Source: Phycisphaerae bacterium (lineage in GTDB: Bacteria; Planctomycetota; Phycisphaerae; Phycisphaerales; SM1A02). Taken from it: 6,109 bases of DNA. A program made the position numbers and the translations under genes. Below the pieces are notes generated by a model. It did not search any database, was not told the origin of the DNA, and saw only the letters and a program-made list of their open reading frames with translations. The stretch is from contig NZFT01000079.1 in the NCBI GenBank assembly GCA_002690755.1, positions 16,270 through 22,378 on the forward strand, given 5' to 3'. Of this stretch, positions 1 to 6,109 are shown one piece after another. Position 1 is the first letter of the stretch, and every line of letters starts with the position of its first letter.

Positions 1-1
1 G

Positions 2-619
2 CCCGATCCCGGTTTGCTCGCCACCCTGCTCCGCGCCACCAGTCCCGGCCCCGGTGAGACCGCGGCGATCCTCAACGGCCCCGTGCCGGACGGGGCGGCC
101 CCGGATCCGTTGACCACGCTCTGCCTGGCGATCGCCTTCGGATTCGTGGTCTCGGTGCTGCATCTGCTCGCCCACCGCCAACGACCGATCTACACGCTCT
201 GGCGGACGCTGCTGCTGATCGCCCCGCTCATCGCGATGTCCACGATGGCGGTCGGCTCGAACCTCGCGGCGGTGTTCACGCTGTTCGGCACCCTTGCGAT
301 CGTCCGCTTCAGGACGCCGATCAAGGATCCGCTCGACGCGGCGTTCGTCATCTTCTCGGTGGTGATCGGGCTCGCCCTCGGCAACGGAAATCTCGATGTC
401 GCGACGGTCGGGACCTCGGTGATCGCGGTCTTGATGCTCGTCCTGCTCGCCTTCAACCGACTGATGCCTCGCGAGCACCGATCGACCGTGCGGCTCACGG
501 TTCGAGGCGTCGAGACCACGGACGCGGTCTGGAAGTCCACGCTGGAAGCAGCGGGCCTCAAGTACCGGATCGAGTCGTGCACCTTGGACAAGGCTCGGGC
601 AGCCAGTCCATCAAGTTGA
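2..619 (+). CDS. DUF4956 domain-containing membrane protein (5' partial, probable 3' frameshift)
   Basis: An integral membrane protein of the DUF4956 family, whose biochemical function is not established. The frame is open to the left window edge. The first possible start in the window is a TTG at 14 with no visible ribosome binding site, so the true start may lie upstream. Counting from that TTG, hydrophobic segments lie near residues 34-53, 62-80, 84-97, 107-123 and 127-148. The family signature is at about 81-111 and includes FGTLAIVRFRTPIKDP. A short soluble tail follows from about 152. In many bacteria DUF4956 genes sit next to a VTC-type polyphosphate polymerase gene; such a partner would be outside this window. 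The last codons before the TGA at 617-619 (gca gcc agt cca tca agt) use A/T third positions unlike the rest of the gene, and another frame carries a better C-terminus (see the 597-675 entry). Family call fairly sure, both ends uncertain. Confidence 0.8.
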   Translation, partial: PDPGLLATLLRATSPGPGETAAILNGPVPDGAAPDPLTTLCLAIAFGFVVSVLHLLAHRQRPIYTLWRTLLLIAPLIAMSTMAVGSNLAAVFTLFGTLAIVRFRTPIKDPLDAAFVIFSVVIGLALGNGNLDVATVGTSVIAVLMLVLLAFNRLMPREHRSTVRLTVRGVETTDAVWKSTLEAAGLKYRIESCTLDKARAASPSS

Positions 620-675
620 GCATCGCGGGAATCGACGGGGACCGCTGGCCCGTGATTCTGACCTCGCTGATGTAG
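597..675 (+). other. Out-of-frame C-terminal continuation of the DUF4956 gene
   Basis: In the frame ending at the TAG at 673-675, the DNA encodes a strand-like tail that includes SIKLSIAGIDGDRWPVI and ends in LTSLM. Nearly all its third codon positions are G or C, as in the upstream gene, whereas the annotated frame here turns A/T-rich in third position. One extra G in the GGG run at 597-599 would join the frames, giving ...DKAR-GSQSIK... and a protein of about 220 aa from the TTG at 14. I infer a one-base deletion, either an assembly error or a real mutation. No XXXYYYZ-type slippery heptamer was seen, so programmed frameshifting is less likely. Confidence 0.6.
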
Positions 676-738
676 ATATCCGAAGTCCAGCGTGTGGCCG
701 GTCGAACCGAAGACGAATGACCACGGCCGAGCAGGCGC

Positions 739-1890
739 TCAGGGCTTCAAGCCTCCAGGGCTTCCAGCCTCCTGAGGCCCCGAGGCCTTCGCCGGATCGA
801 CGCCCTGCGGCGGCGCGCCCGCATCGTGCAGGTGGTGCTCCAGAAACGCTCGAACCGCGGCGTCGATCGAAGGATCGCGGAATCCACCGTGACCACCGGT
901 CTCCACCGGCAGGAACGTCACCGGACCTCCGGCGTCGCGGATCGCCTTCACGAATTCGATCGACTGCTGGAATGGAACCAGGCGATCCCGACGGCCGTGG
1001 ATCACGAGGATCGGCGGATCCCCCGCGTCGACGAAGTTGATTGGACTCGCGTCCCGCGCCCGGCCGGGCCGTGACTGCACCGGCCCTCCCATGAGACGCG
1101 ACTCGGGCGAGTCCGCGGCATCGTGATCGATCATCACGCCCTCCGGATCCTGCGCCTGCATGGCGAGGAGGTCCGTCGGGCCGTAGTAGTCGACGGCGGC
1201 GCGGATCCGCACGGGCGGCTTCGAACGCACCGCCAGCATCGCGGCGAGATGCCCGCCCGCGGATCGGCCCAGCACCGCGATCCGATCTCGATCGAACCCG
1301 AGACGGCCCGCGTGGTCGTGGATCCACCGCAACGCGGCCCGACAATCCTCCAGCTGCGCCGGCCAGATCGCCTCCCCGCTGAGGCGATAGCCGATGCTCG
1401 CGACCGCGTAACGTCCGGTGGCTGCGATTCCGATGGACCGGTCGAGCGTCGATCGATGATCACCCCCCTGCCAGCCACCACCGTGGATGCAGACGATCAC
1501 GGGGAGCGGCCCCTCGATGGTCGGTCGCCTCGGGACCGCGAGGGCCAGCCGACGACGTGGGTTTCCATCGCCCCCGTACGCGACGTCATCGACCACGCGG
1601 ACCGACTCGGCCATCGGTGGATTCGGGACCCGGCCCCGCCCCACCGCCGCCAGATGTTCCTGAAGGTCGATGACGCCGTCCCGGTTCCCATCCACCCGAT
1701 CGAAGTTTCCACGGAGACCTTCGGGGACTTCGTCGCGGACGAGGTGGCCGTCACCATCCCGGTCCCACCGCTCGAACCGTTCGTCGACCTCCGCGATCGC
1801 CGATTCCATGCTCGCCGAACCGGCCAGCAGCAATGCGAACAGCGCAAGTCCTGGTCGGTGGACGAGGGCCGTTGATCCAATCTGCCGCAT
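739..1890 (-). CDS. Secreted EF-hand / alpha-beta hydrolase (esterase, BD-FAE-like)
   Basis: Predicted exported carboxylic-ester hydrolase of 383 aa. An N-terminal signal peptide has a hydrophobic core (LALFALLLAG, 15-24) and a likely cleavage after AIA at 33. Two complete EF-hand loops follow: 43-54 (D43, D45, D47, G48, E54) and 67-78 (D67, N69, D71, G72, E78). The alpha/beta hydrolase domain covers about 98-352. It shows the HGGGW oxyanion-hole motif (136-140), the nucleophile elbow GRSAG with Ser210, the likely acid Asp302 in HGRRDRLVP, and His334 in GGHGG. This pattern fits the BD-FAE/acetyl-xylan-esterase and carboxylesterase group, so deacylation of plant or algal polysaccharides is plausible, but the substrate cannot be read from the sequence. 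The last 25 or so residues are Gly/Pro/Ala-rich and look dispensable. The ATG at 1890 is supported by an AGGAGG eight bases upstream. The gene is divergent from zwf and convergent with the DUF4956 gene. Confidence 0.88.
   Translation of the reverse strand: MRQIGSTALVHRPGLALFALLLAGSASMESAIAEVDERFERWDRDGDGHLVRDEVPEGLRGNFDRVDGNRDGVIDLQEHLAAVGRGRVPNPPMAESVRVVDDVAYGGDGNPRRRLALAVPRRPTIEGPLPVIVCIHGGGWQGGDHRSTLDRSIGIAATGRYAVASIGYRLSGEAIWPAQLEDCRAALRWIHDHAGRLGFDRDRIAVLGRSAGGHLAAMLAVRSKPPVRIRAAVDYYGPTDLLAMQAQDPEGVMIDHDAADSPESRLMGGPVQSRPGRARDASPINFVDAGDPPILVIHGRRDRLVPFQQSIEFVKAIRDAGGPVTFLPVETGGHGGFRDPSIDAAVRAFLEHHLHDAGAPPQGVDPAKASGPQEAGSPGGLKP
743..774. repeat. Imperfect 16-bp tandem duplication at the 3' end of the esterase gene
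   Basis: Positions 743-758 and 759-774 are adjacent 16-bp copies (ggcttcaagcctccag and ggcttccagcctcctg) with 14 of 16 bases identical. They encode the Gly/Pro-rich end of the esterase. Because 16 is not a multiple of three, a duplication here would have shifted the frame and could have created the present tail and stop codon. Confidence 0.6.
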
Positions 1891-1898
1891 CGATCGAT

Positions 1899-1904
1899 CC
1901 TCCT
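1899..1904 (-). promoter_or_regulatory. Strong Shine-Dalgarno site of the esterase gene
   Basis: The minus strand reads AGGAGG with eight bases between it and the ATG at 1890-1888. It is a full anti-16S match at good spacing, and it fixes this start codon directly before the signal peptide. Confidence 0.8.
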
Positions 1905-1919
1905 GCTGCTTCCACCACT

Positions 1920-1933
1920 CACCGGATCCGGTG
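1920..1933. promoter_or_regulatory. Perfect 14-bp palindrome in the divergent intergenic region
   Basis: CACCGGATCCGGTG is its own reverse complement. It lies 29 bases before the esterase start codon and 87 bases before the zwf start codon. It could be an operator for a dimeric repressor or activator, or a stem in the esterase mRNA leader just upstream of the ribosome binding site. No convincing -35/-10 pair was seen in 1891-2020 on either strand. The regulatory role is an inference from the symmetry and location alone. Confidence 0.35.
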
Positions 1934-2010
1934 GCTTTCCGGCCGTCTGTCCCGGTTCAGGGTACCGTCCGACGTTCACGCAGGACCACTCCGCCCGACA
2001 AGACCCCCTC

Positions 2011-2015
2011 GGAAG
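2011..2015 (+). promoter_or_regulatory. Ribosome binding site of zwf
   Basis: GGAAG lies five bases before the ATG at 2021. It decides the start: the frame is open further upstream to about 1670, but that stretch runs antisense through the esterase gene and shows no G6PDH-like sequence. The dehydrogenase domain begins seven residues after this ATG. Confidence 0.6.
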
Positions 2016-2020
2016 ATCCC

Positions 2021-3448
2021 ATGTCCGATTCACGTTCCGACGCGCTCGTGCTTTTCGGCGCCTCCGGCGACCTCGCCCGGAAGATGACCTTCGTCTCGCT
2101 CTACCGCCTCGCCGCCCGCGGGCTCCTCGACATGCCGATCGTCGGCGTGGCGTTCAGCGACTGGACCGACGAGACGTTCCGCTCCAATGCCCGCGCGGAC
2201 ATCGAGGCGGCGGGCGATGAGATCGATGATGCGGTCTGGTCGGCGATGGCGGCCCGAATGACCTTCGTGCAGGGTGACTACACCAGGCCCGAGACCTATG
2301 CGGCGGTGAAGAAGGCCCTCGGTGACGCGGTTCGACCGCTCTACTACCTCGAGATCCCGCCCGGCCTCTTCGAGAAGACCGTTCGCGGTCTCCATGACGC
2401 CGGACTCCTCGGTGATCCGAACGTCCGGGTCGTGGTCGAGAAGCCCTTCGGTCACGACTACGATTCCGCCGTCGCGCTCTACGGAGCCCTCTCGTCGATG
2501 CTGACCGACGACCAGCTCTACCGAATCGACCACTACCTCGGCAAGAACGCGGTGCAGAACATCATGGTCTGGCGGTTCGCCAACCGGCTCTTCGAACCGA
2601 TCTGGAACCGAGATCACATCGAATGCATCCAGATCACCATGGCGGAGTCGTTCGACGTCGCCGATCGCGGTTCGTTCTACGACCGGGTCGGGGCCCTCAA
2701 GGACGTGATCCAGAACCACATCATGCAGGTCGTCGGCCTGCTCGCGATGGAGCCGCCGAGTTCGGTCGATCCGACCCACATCCATGCGGCCCAGCTCGAC
2801 GTGTTCAATGCCATGCGTCCGATCGACGCGGCCGACGTCGTTCGCGGGCAGTACGCGGGCTACCTCGACGTCGACGGCGTCGCGAAGGACTCCGACACCG
2901 AGACCTTCGTCGCGTTGCGGGTGCACATCGACTCCTGGCGGTGGGCCGGCGTGCCCATCGTGATTCGGGCCGGCAAGGCGCTCGCCCGGACCGGCACCGA
3001 GGCGGTGATCGTGCTCAAGCAGCCGCCGCTGGATCTCTTCGGCAAGGACCGACATGGCGGTGACGCTCCCGAACCGAACTGGATCCGGATCCGGCTCGGT
3101 CACAACGACGGCGTGCAGACCAGGGTCCAGGCCCTCGATCCGACGCAATCCGCGATCATGGAATCCACCGACGTGATCATGGACGTCGACTTCAAGACCG
3201 CGCTGGAGACCGAAAAGCTTCCCTACGAGCAGCTGCTGGGTGACGCCCTCGACGGGAATCCGACCCGCTTCGCGACGCAACCCATCATCGAGGGGACCTG
3301 GACGGCCCTCGCCCCGATCGTCGAGCACCCCGGACCCGTCGAAACCTACGAGCCCGGGACCATGGGGCCCCCGTCCGCGGATCGACTCGTCGAAGGGCTC
3401 CACCCGTGGATCGATCCGGTCTCGCCGCCGAGCGAGCGTCCCGCCTGA
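2021..3448 (+). CDS. zwf: Glucose-6-phosphate 1-dehydrogenase
   Basis: Cytoplasmic enzyme oxidising glucose 6-phosphate to 6-phosphogluconolactone with NADP+ or NAD+. It feeds the oxidative pentose phosphate or Entner-Doudoroff route. The protein has 475 aa, near the usual 480-500. The N-terminal Rossmann domain carries the dinucleotide motif GASGDLA (13-19); EKPFG is at 140-144. The substrate-binding signature RIDHYLGK (168-175) is followed by Asn176, where most members have Glu. The stretch 216-236 (RGSFYD, then DVIQNHIMQ) contains His233, the expected catalytic base. SWRWAGVP and RAGKA (305-320) supply further active-site residues, and the C-terminal part shows PYEQLLGDAL and YEPGTMGP. Overall it resembles the variant G6PDHs found as second copies in various proteobacteria and actinobacteria more than the E. 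coli enzyme. No gnd, pgl or edd neighbour is visible. Transcription diverges from the esterase gene, and the stop is one base from the converging propeller gene. Confidence 0.95.
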   Translation: MSDSRSDALVLFGASGDLARKMTFVSLYRLAARGLLDMPIVGVAFSDWTDETFRSNARADIEAAGDEIDDAVWSAMAARMTFVQGDYTRPETYAAVKKALGDAVRPLYYLEIPPGLFEKTVRGLHDAGLLGDPNVRVVVEKPFGHDYDSAVALYGALSSMLTDDQLYRIDHYLGKNAVQNIMVWRFANRLFEPIWNRDHIECIQITMAESFDVADRGSFYDRVGALKDVIQNHIMQVVGLLAMEPPSSVDPTHIHAAQLDVFNAMRPIDAADVVRGQYAGYLDVDGVAKDSDTETFVALRVHIDSWRWAGVPIVIRAGKALARTGTEAVIVLKQPPLDLFGKDRHGGDAPEPNWIRIRLGHNDGVQTRVQALDPTQSAIMESTDVIMDVDFKTALETEKLPYEQLLGDALDGNPTRFATQPIIEGTWTALAPIVEHPGPVETYEPGTMGPPSADRLVEGLHPWIDPVSPPSERPA

Positions 3449-3449
3449 A

Positions 3450-5912
3450 TCACGGGGCCGACGAGGCGGGTTCGAGTCCCAGCCGGGCGAGGTGGATCGC
3501 CGTCCTCCCCTCGTGCGACGAGTAGTACGAGACGAGGATCTCGTCATCGATCCGGACGAAACCCGGATAGCTGGTGTCGCCTCCGGATGGAAGCACCGCG
3601 ACGTAGGTCCAGCCACCGTCCGCGCTTTCATCCCAGATTCCGAGGACGGTGCTCGGGCCGTCGACGCCACGCCGCCGGCCACCGACCAGCCAGCGATCCT
3701 CGCCGAGCCCGATGAAGTCCGGACCGCCGAGCGACTCCGGCAACGGCGTGAACGACCAACGATCGAACGGCGGCGCCGCCGCGCCGAACCAGGCCCGGCC
3801 GTCACCGCCTTCCCGCCGGATCAACGCCCGCATCGAACCGTCCGACGCGAACCGGATCGTGGCCTCGTTCGGCGTCCCGGACACCGGAAGCGATGCCCGC
3901 CGGTCCCAGTTCACGCCGTCGACCGTGCTGACGAGGTGGATCCCGGACGCGTCCGGCGACGCCTGGTACACGACCCCGTATCCGACGCCCTCGTGCCAGG
4001 TGGTCCGCCAGAGCCAGTCGTGGTCGGTTCGGATCCGATCGTCGACGATCATCTCCCGAACGGGCCCCGACCGACCCCCCTGCCGGTCGAGGAACGCGAC
4101 GCGGGAGCGACAGCTTCGAAGCGTGGCCCCCTCGTAGATCGAGCCACCGAATCCGACCATGATGCGGCCATCGGGGGCGAGGGAGAGTTTCGGATCGCGA
4201 AGATCCACGCCCGGCTCCTCGAGGAGGACGACCGATCGCCACACCGGCGGGTCACCGGGTTCGAGCATGATCACGCGGATCCGACCGTTGGAGCCGCCCA
4301 CGTGGGAATCGCCTTCGCGAAACGCGCAGAAGAGACGTCCGTCGACCTCGAGCAGGTCGGTGAAGGCGTTGTGGGGACCCTTCTCCCAGATCCGCTCCAC
4401 CGATCGAAGTTCGACGGACGCCGGCCCGACCGGGACGACGGCGTCCATCGACGACGCGGCGTTTCGAAAACGGAACGCGAAGAGATCCGCATCCTGCATC
4501 TCGAAACGGATCCGCACCGGATGCCCGGCCAGATCCCCCACGTCCGGACCCTTCCTCCACATCACGGTTCGATCGATCTCGTTGCCGATCTGCTCGATCG
4601 CGTCGTCGTCGCCGTATCCGGGGATCGGCGAGCCGTCGACGTCGAGCAGCGTCACTCGGATTCCGCCCGCGGCGGACGTGGCGAAGTTCAATTCCAGGCG
4701 GTCGCCGGCGAACATCAGGGGCCGGGTCGTCCACCCGCCACCCGCGGCATCGGCCCGCATCGACGCCAGTCCGTCGACCCGCATCGAGTAGCGCCGAAGC
4801 TCCGCGGTCGGCTGGGCGTAGTTCTGGTTGACGTAGACGGACATCTCCTCCGGGCCGGACGGCACCACGTTCAAGGCCGGGTAGTTCGAACGCGAGACCC
4901 AGTTCTCCAGTCCGATTCCCGGGCGGATGACGGCTTCCCGGAACGAACGGTCGTAGCGATCGCCCCCGCGGGACGTGAGCAGCACCGCGTCGGAACAGTC
5001 CCGGTAGTACTTCGGATCCACGCCGAGTGACGCCGCCGCCGCGTCGTCCACCACCTGTCGGCCGGGCATGAAGCGGGCCGCGATGCCGACGTAGATGCCG
5101 GGGGATCGGTAGTACGGATGCGTCTGGTTGGTGTAGAGATGCTCCAACGGACCCTCGCCGAAACGCATCGGCACGGATTCGGACCAGTCGAGGAAATCGG
5201 GCGAGGTCGAACGGCTGACGGTGCGGAATCCGCGGTAGCCGCCTTCCGACCACGTGCGGAAGTAGCAGCAGTAGCACTGTTCCGCCTCCGACCAGAAGGC
5301 GACGTTCTGGGAGTCGAACATGCCGTCGACGAGCACCGGCGCTTCGCGGATCCGCGACCAGTGGACGCCGTCGGGCGAGGCGTAGGCGAGGAGCCCCGAT
5401 CGTTCACTGCCGCCGAGGGCCTTGAATCGCCGGTCGGGGTCCACGCCGGGTCGGGTGTCGAGGAACGGACTGAAATTGTGGGTCACGGGGGCCGCATCGG
5501 CGAGGATCACGTTGTTCGCATCGGTCCCGTCGATCTCGTGCAGGCCGAGCACCGGCCTCGACCACCGGCGTCCATCGGCGGACACCGCGAGACAGGTCGT
5601 CTCCCGCACGGTTCCATCGCCACCCGCCTCCGGAAGCCCGCGGTAGTAGAGGAGAAAGCGACCCCGGTCGTGGATGACCGTCGCGTACCCGGAGAACGGC
5701 CCCTCCCAGGGTCGATCGAATCGGAACACCACGCCTTCATCACGCGGTCGGCCCGGTTCGAGTCGGACGTCGATCATCGAGTCCACGAGGTGCTCGTCGA
5801 ACATCGGCTGGAGATCCGTCCCGATCTCGATCACCGGCGGGGGTTCGTTCCCGGCGGGCGTCGGGCCGGCGGCGAGCATCGAGGCGGCGATCGAAAGGAT
5901 GGTGATGGTCAT
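3450..5912 (-). CDS. Secreted two-propeller protein: GH32/43-like domain, beta-sandwich, sialidase-like domain
   Basis: An 820-aa predicted exported protein. Residues 1-20 form a short hydrophobic leader lacking the usual basic start, with possible cleavage after TPA. Residues 28-375 look like a GH32/43/62/68-type five-bladed propeller: FDEHLVDS (38-45), repeated SxDGxxW motifs (111-117, 179-185) and FDSQNVAFW (199-207). Residues 395-483 form a beta-sandwich with IRVTLLDVDGSPIPGY (418-433), VMWRKG (450-455) and PVRIRFEMQDADLFAFRF (465-482). Residues 500-812 match the sialidase-like (exo-alpha-sialidase family) propeller seen often in Planctomycetota: HNAFTDL (514-520), FREGDSH (531-537), LRDPKLS (571-577), PSGGDTSYPGF (775-785) and YYSSHEG (796-802). 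The sugar substrate is unknown, and sialic acid should not be assumed. The frame is open up to 6059, but I chose the ATG at 5912 because the leader starts there and the upstream part overlaps another gene. No good ribosome binding site is near; a GGAGG lies 23 bases away. Confidence 0.75.
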   Translation of the reverse strand: MTITILSIAASMLAAGPTPAGNEPPPVIEIGTDLQPMFDEHLVDSMIDVRLEPGRPRDEGVVFRFDRPWEGPFSGYATVIHDRGRFLLYYRGLPEAGGDGTVRETTCLAVSADGRRWSRPVLGLHEIDGTDANNVILADAAPVTHNFSPFLDTRPGVDPDRRFKALGGSERSGLLAYASPDGVHWSRIREAPVLVDGMFDSQNVAFWSEAEQCYCCYFRTWSEGGYRGFRTVSRSTSPDFLDWSESVPMRFGEGPLEHLYTNQTHPYYRSPGIYVGIAARFMPGRQVVDDAAAASLGVDPKYYRDCSDAVLLTSRGGDRYDRSFREAVIRPGIGLENWVSRSNYPALNVVPSGPEEMSVYVNQNYAQPTAELRRYSMRVDGLASMRADAAGGGWTTRPLMFAGDRLELNFATSAAGGIRVTLLDVDGSPIPGYGDDDAIEQIGNEIDRTVMWRKGPDVGDLAGHPVRIRFEMQDADLFAFRFRNAASSMDAVVPVGPASVELRSVERIWEKGPHNAFTDLLEVDGRLFCAFREGDSHVGGSNGRIRVIMLEPGDPPVWRSVVLLEEPGVDLRDPKLSLAPDGRIMVGFGGSIYEGATLRSCRSRVAFLDRQGGRSGPVREMIVDDRIRTDHDWLWRTTWHEGVGYGVVYQASPDASGIHLVSTVDGVNWDRRASLPVSGTPNEATIRFASDGSMRALIRREGGDGRAWFGAAAPPFDRWSFTPLPESLGGPDFIGLGEDRWLVGGRRRGVDGPSTVLGIWDESADGGWTYVAVLPSGGDTSYPGFVRIDDEILVSYYSSHEGRTAIHLARLGLEPASSAP

Positions 5913-5969
5913 GCACCGAGAATCCGGGACCGATGCCTCCGCGTCAAGATGTGAACCGCGGATTCGCGG

Positions 5970-5981
5970 GAAGCCGGCTTC
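5970..5981. promoter_or_regulatory. Perfect 12-bp palindrome upstream of the two-propeller gene
   Basis: GAAGCCGGCTTC is its own reverse complement. It lies 57 bases upstream of the chosen start of the propeller gene, inside the 112-bp spacer. A 5-bp stem with a 4-base loop (5956-5969) sits beside it. Neither is followed by a T run, so this is not a classical terminator. An operator is possible, but chance occurrence in G+C-rich DNA is also plausible. Confidence 0.25.
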
Positions 5982-6024
5982 GAGCGGGGTGCGACGGACC
6001 TCGACGGGCCGCCTCGAGCCTCGA

Positions 6025-6109
6025 TCAACCCGTGCTCTGCATCGCCGCCGCCAGTGCATTGACGCCGAGCAGGACGACGTTCTTCATCTCGACCTCGTCG
6101 TCGAACGCC
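6025..6109 (-). CDS. C-terminal end of an unidentified protein (partial)
   Basis: The minus strand is open from the right window edge to a TGA at 6027-6025, giving 27 codons. The tail contains FDDEVEMKNVVLLGVNAL and ends AAAMQSTG. Nearly every third codon position is G or C, and the sequence has an acidic then amphipathic helical character, as expected for a real C-terminus. I do not recognise the family. It would be transcribed in the same direction as the two-propeller gene, with 112 bases between them, so co-transcription is possible but not shown. Confidence 0.5.
   Translation of the reverse strand, partial: AFDDEVEMKNVVLLGVNALAAAMQSTG

Noticed and set aside
590..600. Programmed -1 ribosomal frameshift in the DUF4956 gene
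   Set aside because: No slippery heptamer of the XXXYYYZ type is visible here; a one-base deletion in the G run explains the data more simply.
676..738. Bidirectional terminator between the DUF4956 and esterase genes
   Set aside because: Only a 4-bp GGTC/GACC pairing with a long loop and no T run; too weak to call.
1123..1875. A 250-codon open frame on the plus strand, opposite the esterase gene
   Set aside because: A shadow of a gene with a full catalytic triad, signal peptide and ribosome binding site on the other strand; its own product shows no recognisable pattern.
1670..2020. Upstream extension of the zwf frame by 117 codons
   Set aside because: It runs antisense through the esterase gene and lacks family similarity. 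The ATG at 2021 has a ribosome binding site and gives the normal G6PDH length.
2030..3805. A 591-codon open frame on the minus strand, opposite zwf
   Set aside because: It is antisense to a clear G6PDH gene, is rich in Arg, Gly, Asp and Val without any domain motif, and runs into the next gene. It is typical of shadow frames in G+C-rich DNA.
3240..5030. A 596-codon open frame on the plus strand, opposite the two-propeller gene
   Set aside because: Arg/Pro/Asp-rich with no fold or motif; it overlaps the 3' end of zwf and the antisense of a gene with clear family motifs.
5956..5969. Hairpin as an intrinsic terminator of the right-hand gene
   Set aside because: The stem is only five base pairs and no T run follows it on the minus strand.
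5913..6059. Upstream extension of the two-propeller frame by 49 codons to an ATG at 6059
   Set aside because: The extension is Arg-rich, overlaps the coding-like end of the neighbouring gene, and would bury the signal peptide inside the protein.

Overview
The window is about two-thirds G+C and densely coding. Two proteins are of a style common in Planctomycetota: a secreted EF-hand/alpha-beta hydrolase, and a secreted protein joining a GH32/43-like propeller to a sialidase-like propeller. The high G+C would fit a Phycisphaerae-like lineage or a marine metagenome-assembled relative. That placement is inferred from gene style only; the window holds no rRNA or other marker gene.

Layout from left to right: (1) 2-619, plus strand: a DUF4956-type membrane protein, probably cut at its 5' end by the window edge. 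Its reading frame seems to be broken near position 598, and the natural C-terminus continues in another frame to a stop at 673-675. (2) 739-1890, minus strand: a secreted alpha/beta hydrolase (esterase type) with two EF-hand calcium loops behind the signal peptide. (3) 1891-2020: a 130-bp divergent intergenic region with a strong ribosome binding site for the esterase gene and a perfect 14-bp palindrome. (4) 2021-3448, plus strand: glucose-6-phosphate 1-dehydrogenase (zwf). (5) 3450-5912, minus strand: an 820-aa predicted secreted protein made of a GH32/43-like propeller, a beta-sandwich and a sialidase-like propeller. Its stop codon lies one base from that of zwf. (6) 5913-6024: a 112-bp spacer. 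(7) 6025-6109, minus strand: the last 27 codons of an unidentified gene that runs out of the window.

The four main genes alternate in orientation (plus, minus, plus, minus), so they do not form one operon. Only the unidentified right-hand gene and the two-propeller gene are co-directional neighbours. The esterase and the propeller protein both look exported and could act on acylated or otherwise decorated polysaccharides. Zwf is a cytoplasmic entry enzyme of the oxidative pentose phosphate or Entner-Doudoroff route. Any pathway link between them is conjecture. No rRNA, tRNA, CRISPR array, transposase or integrase gene was seen, and no gap between genes exceeds 130 bp.

No clearly new system is present. 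The points most worth checking are the interrupted DUF4956 frame, the double-propeller architecture, and the Asn in the otherwise conserved G6PDH active-site signature.
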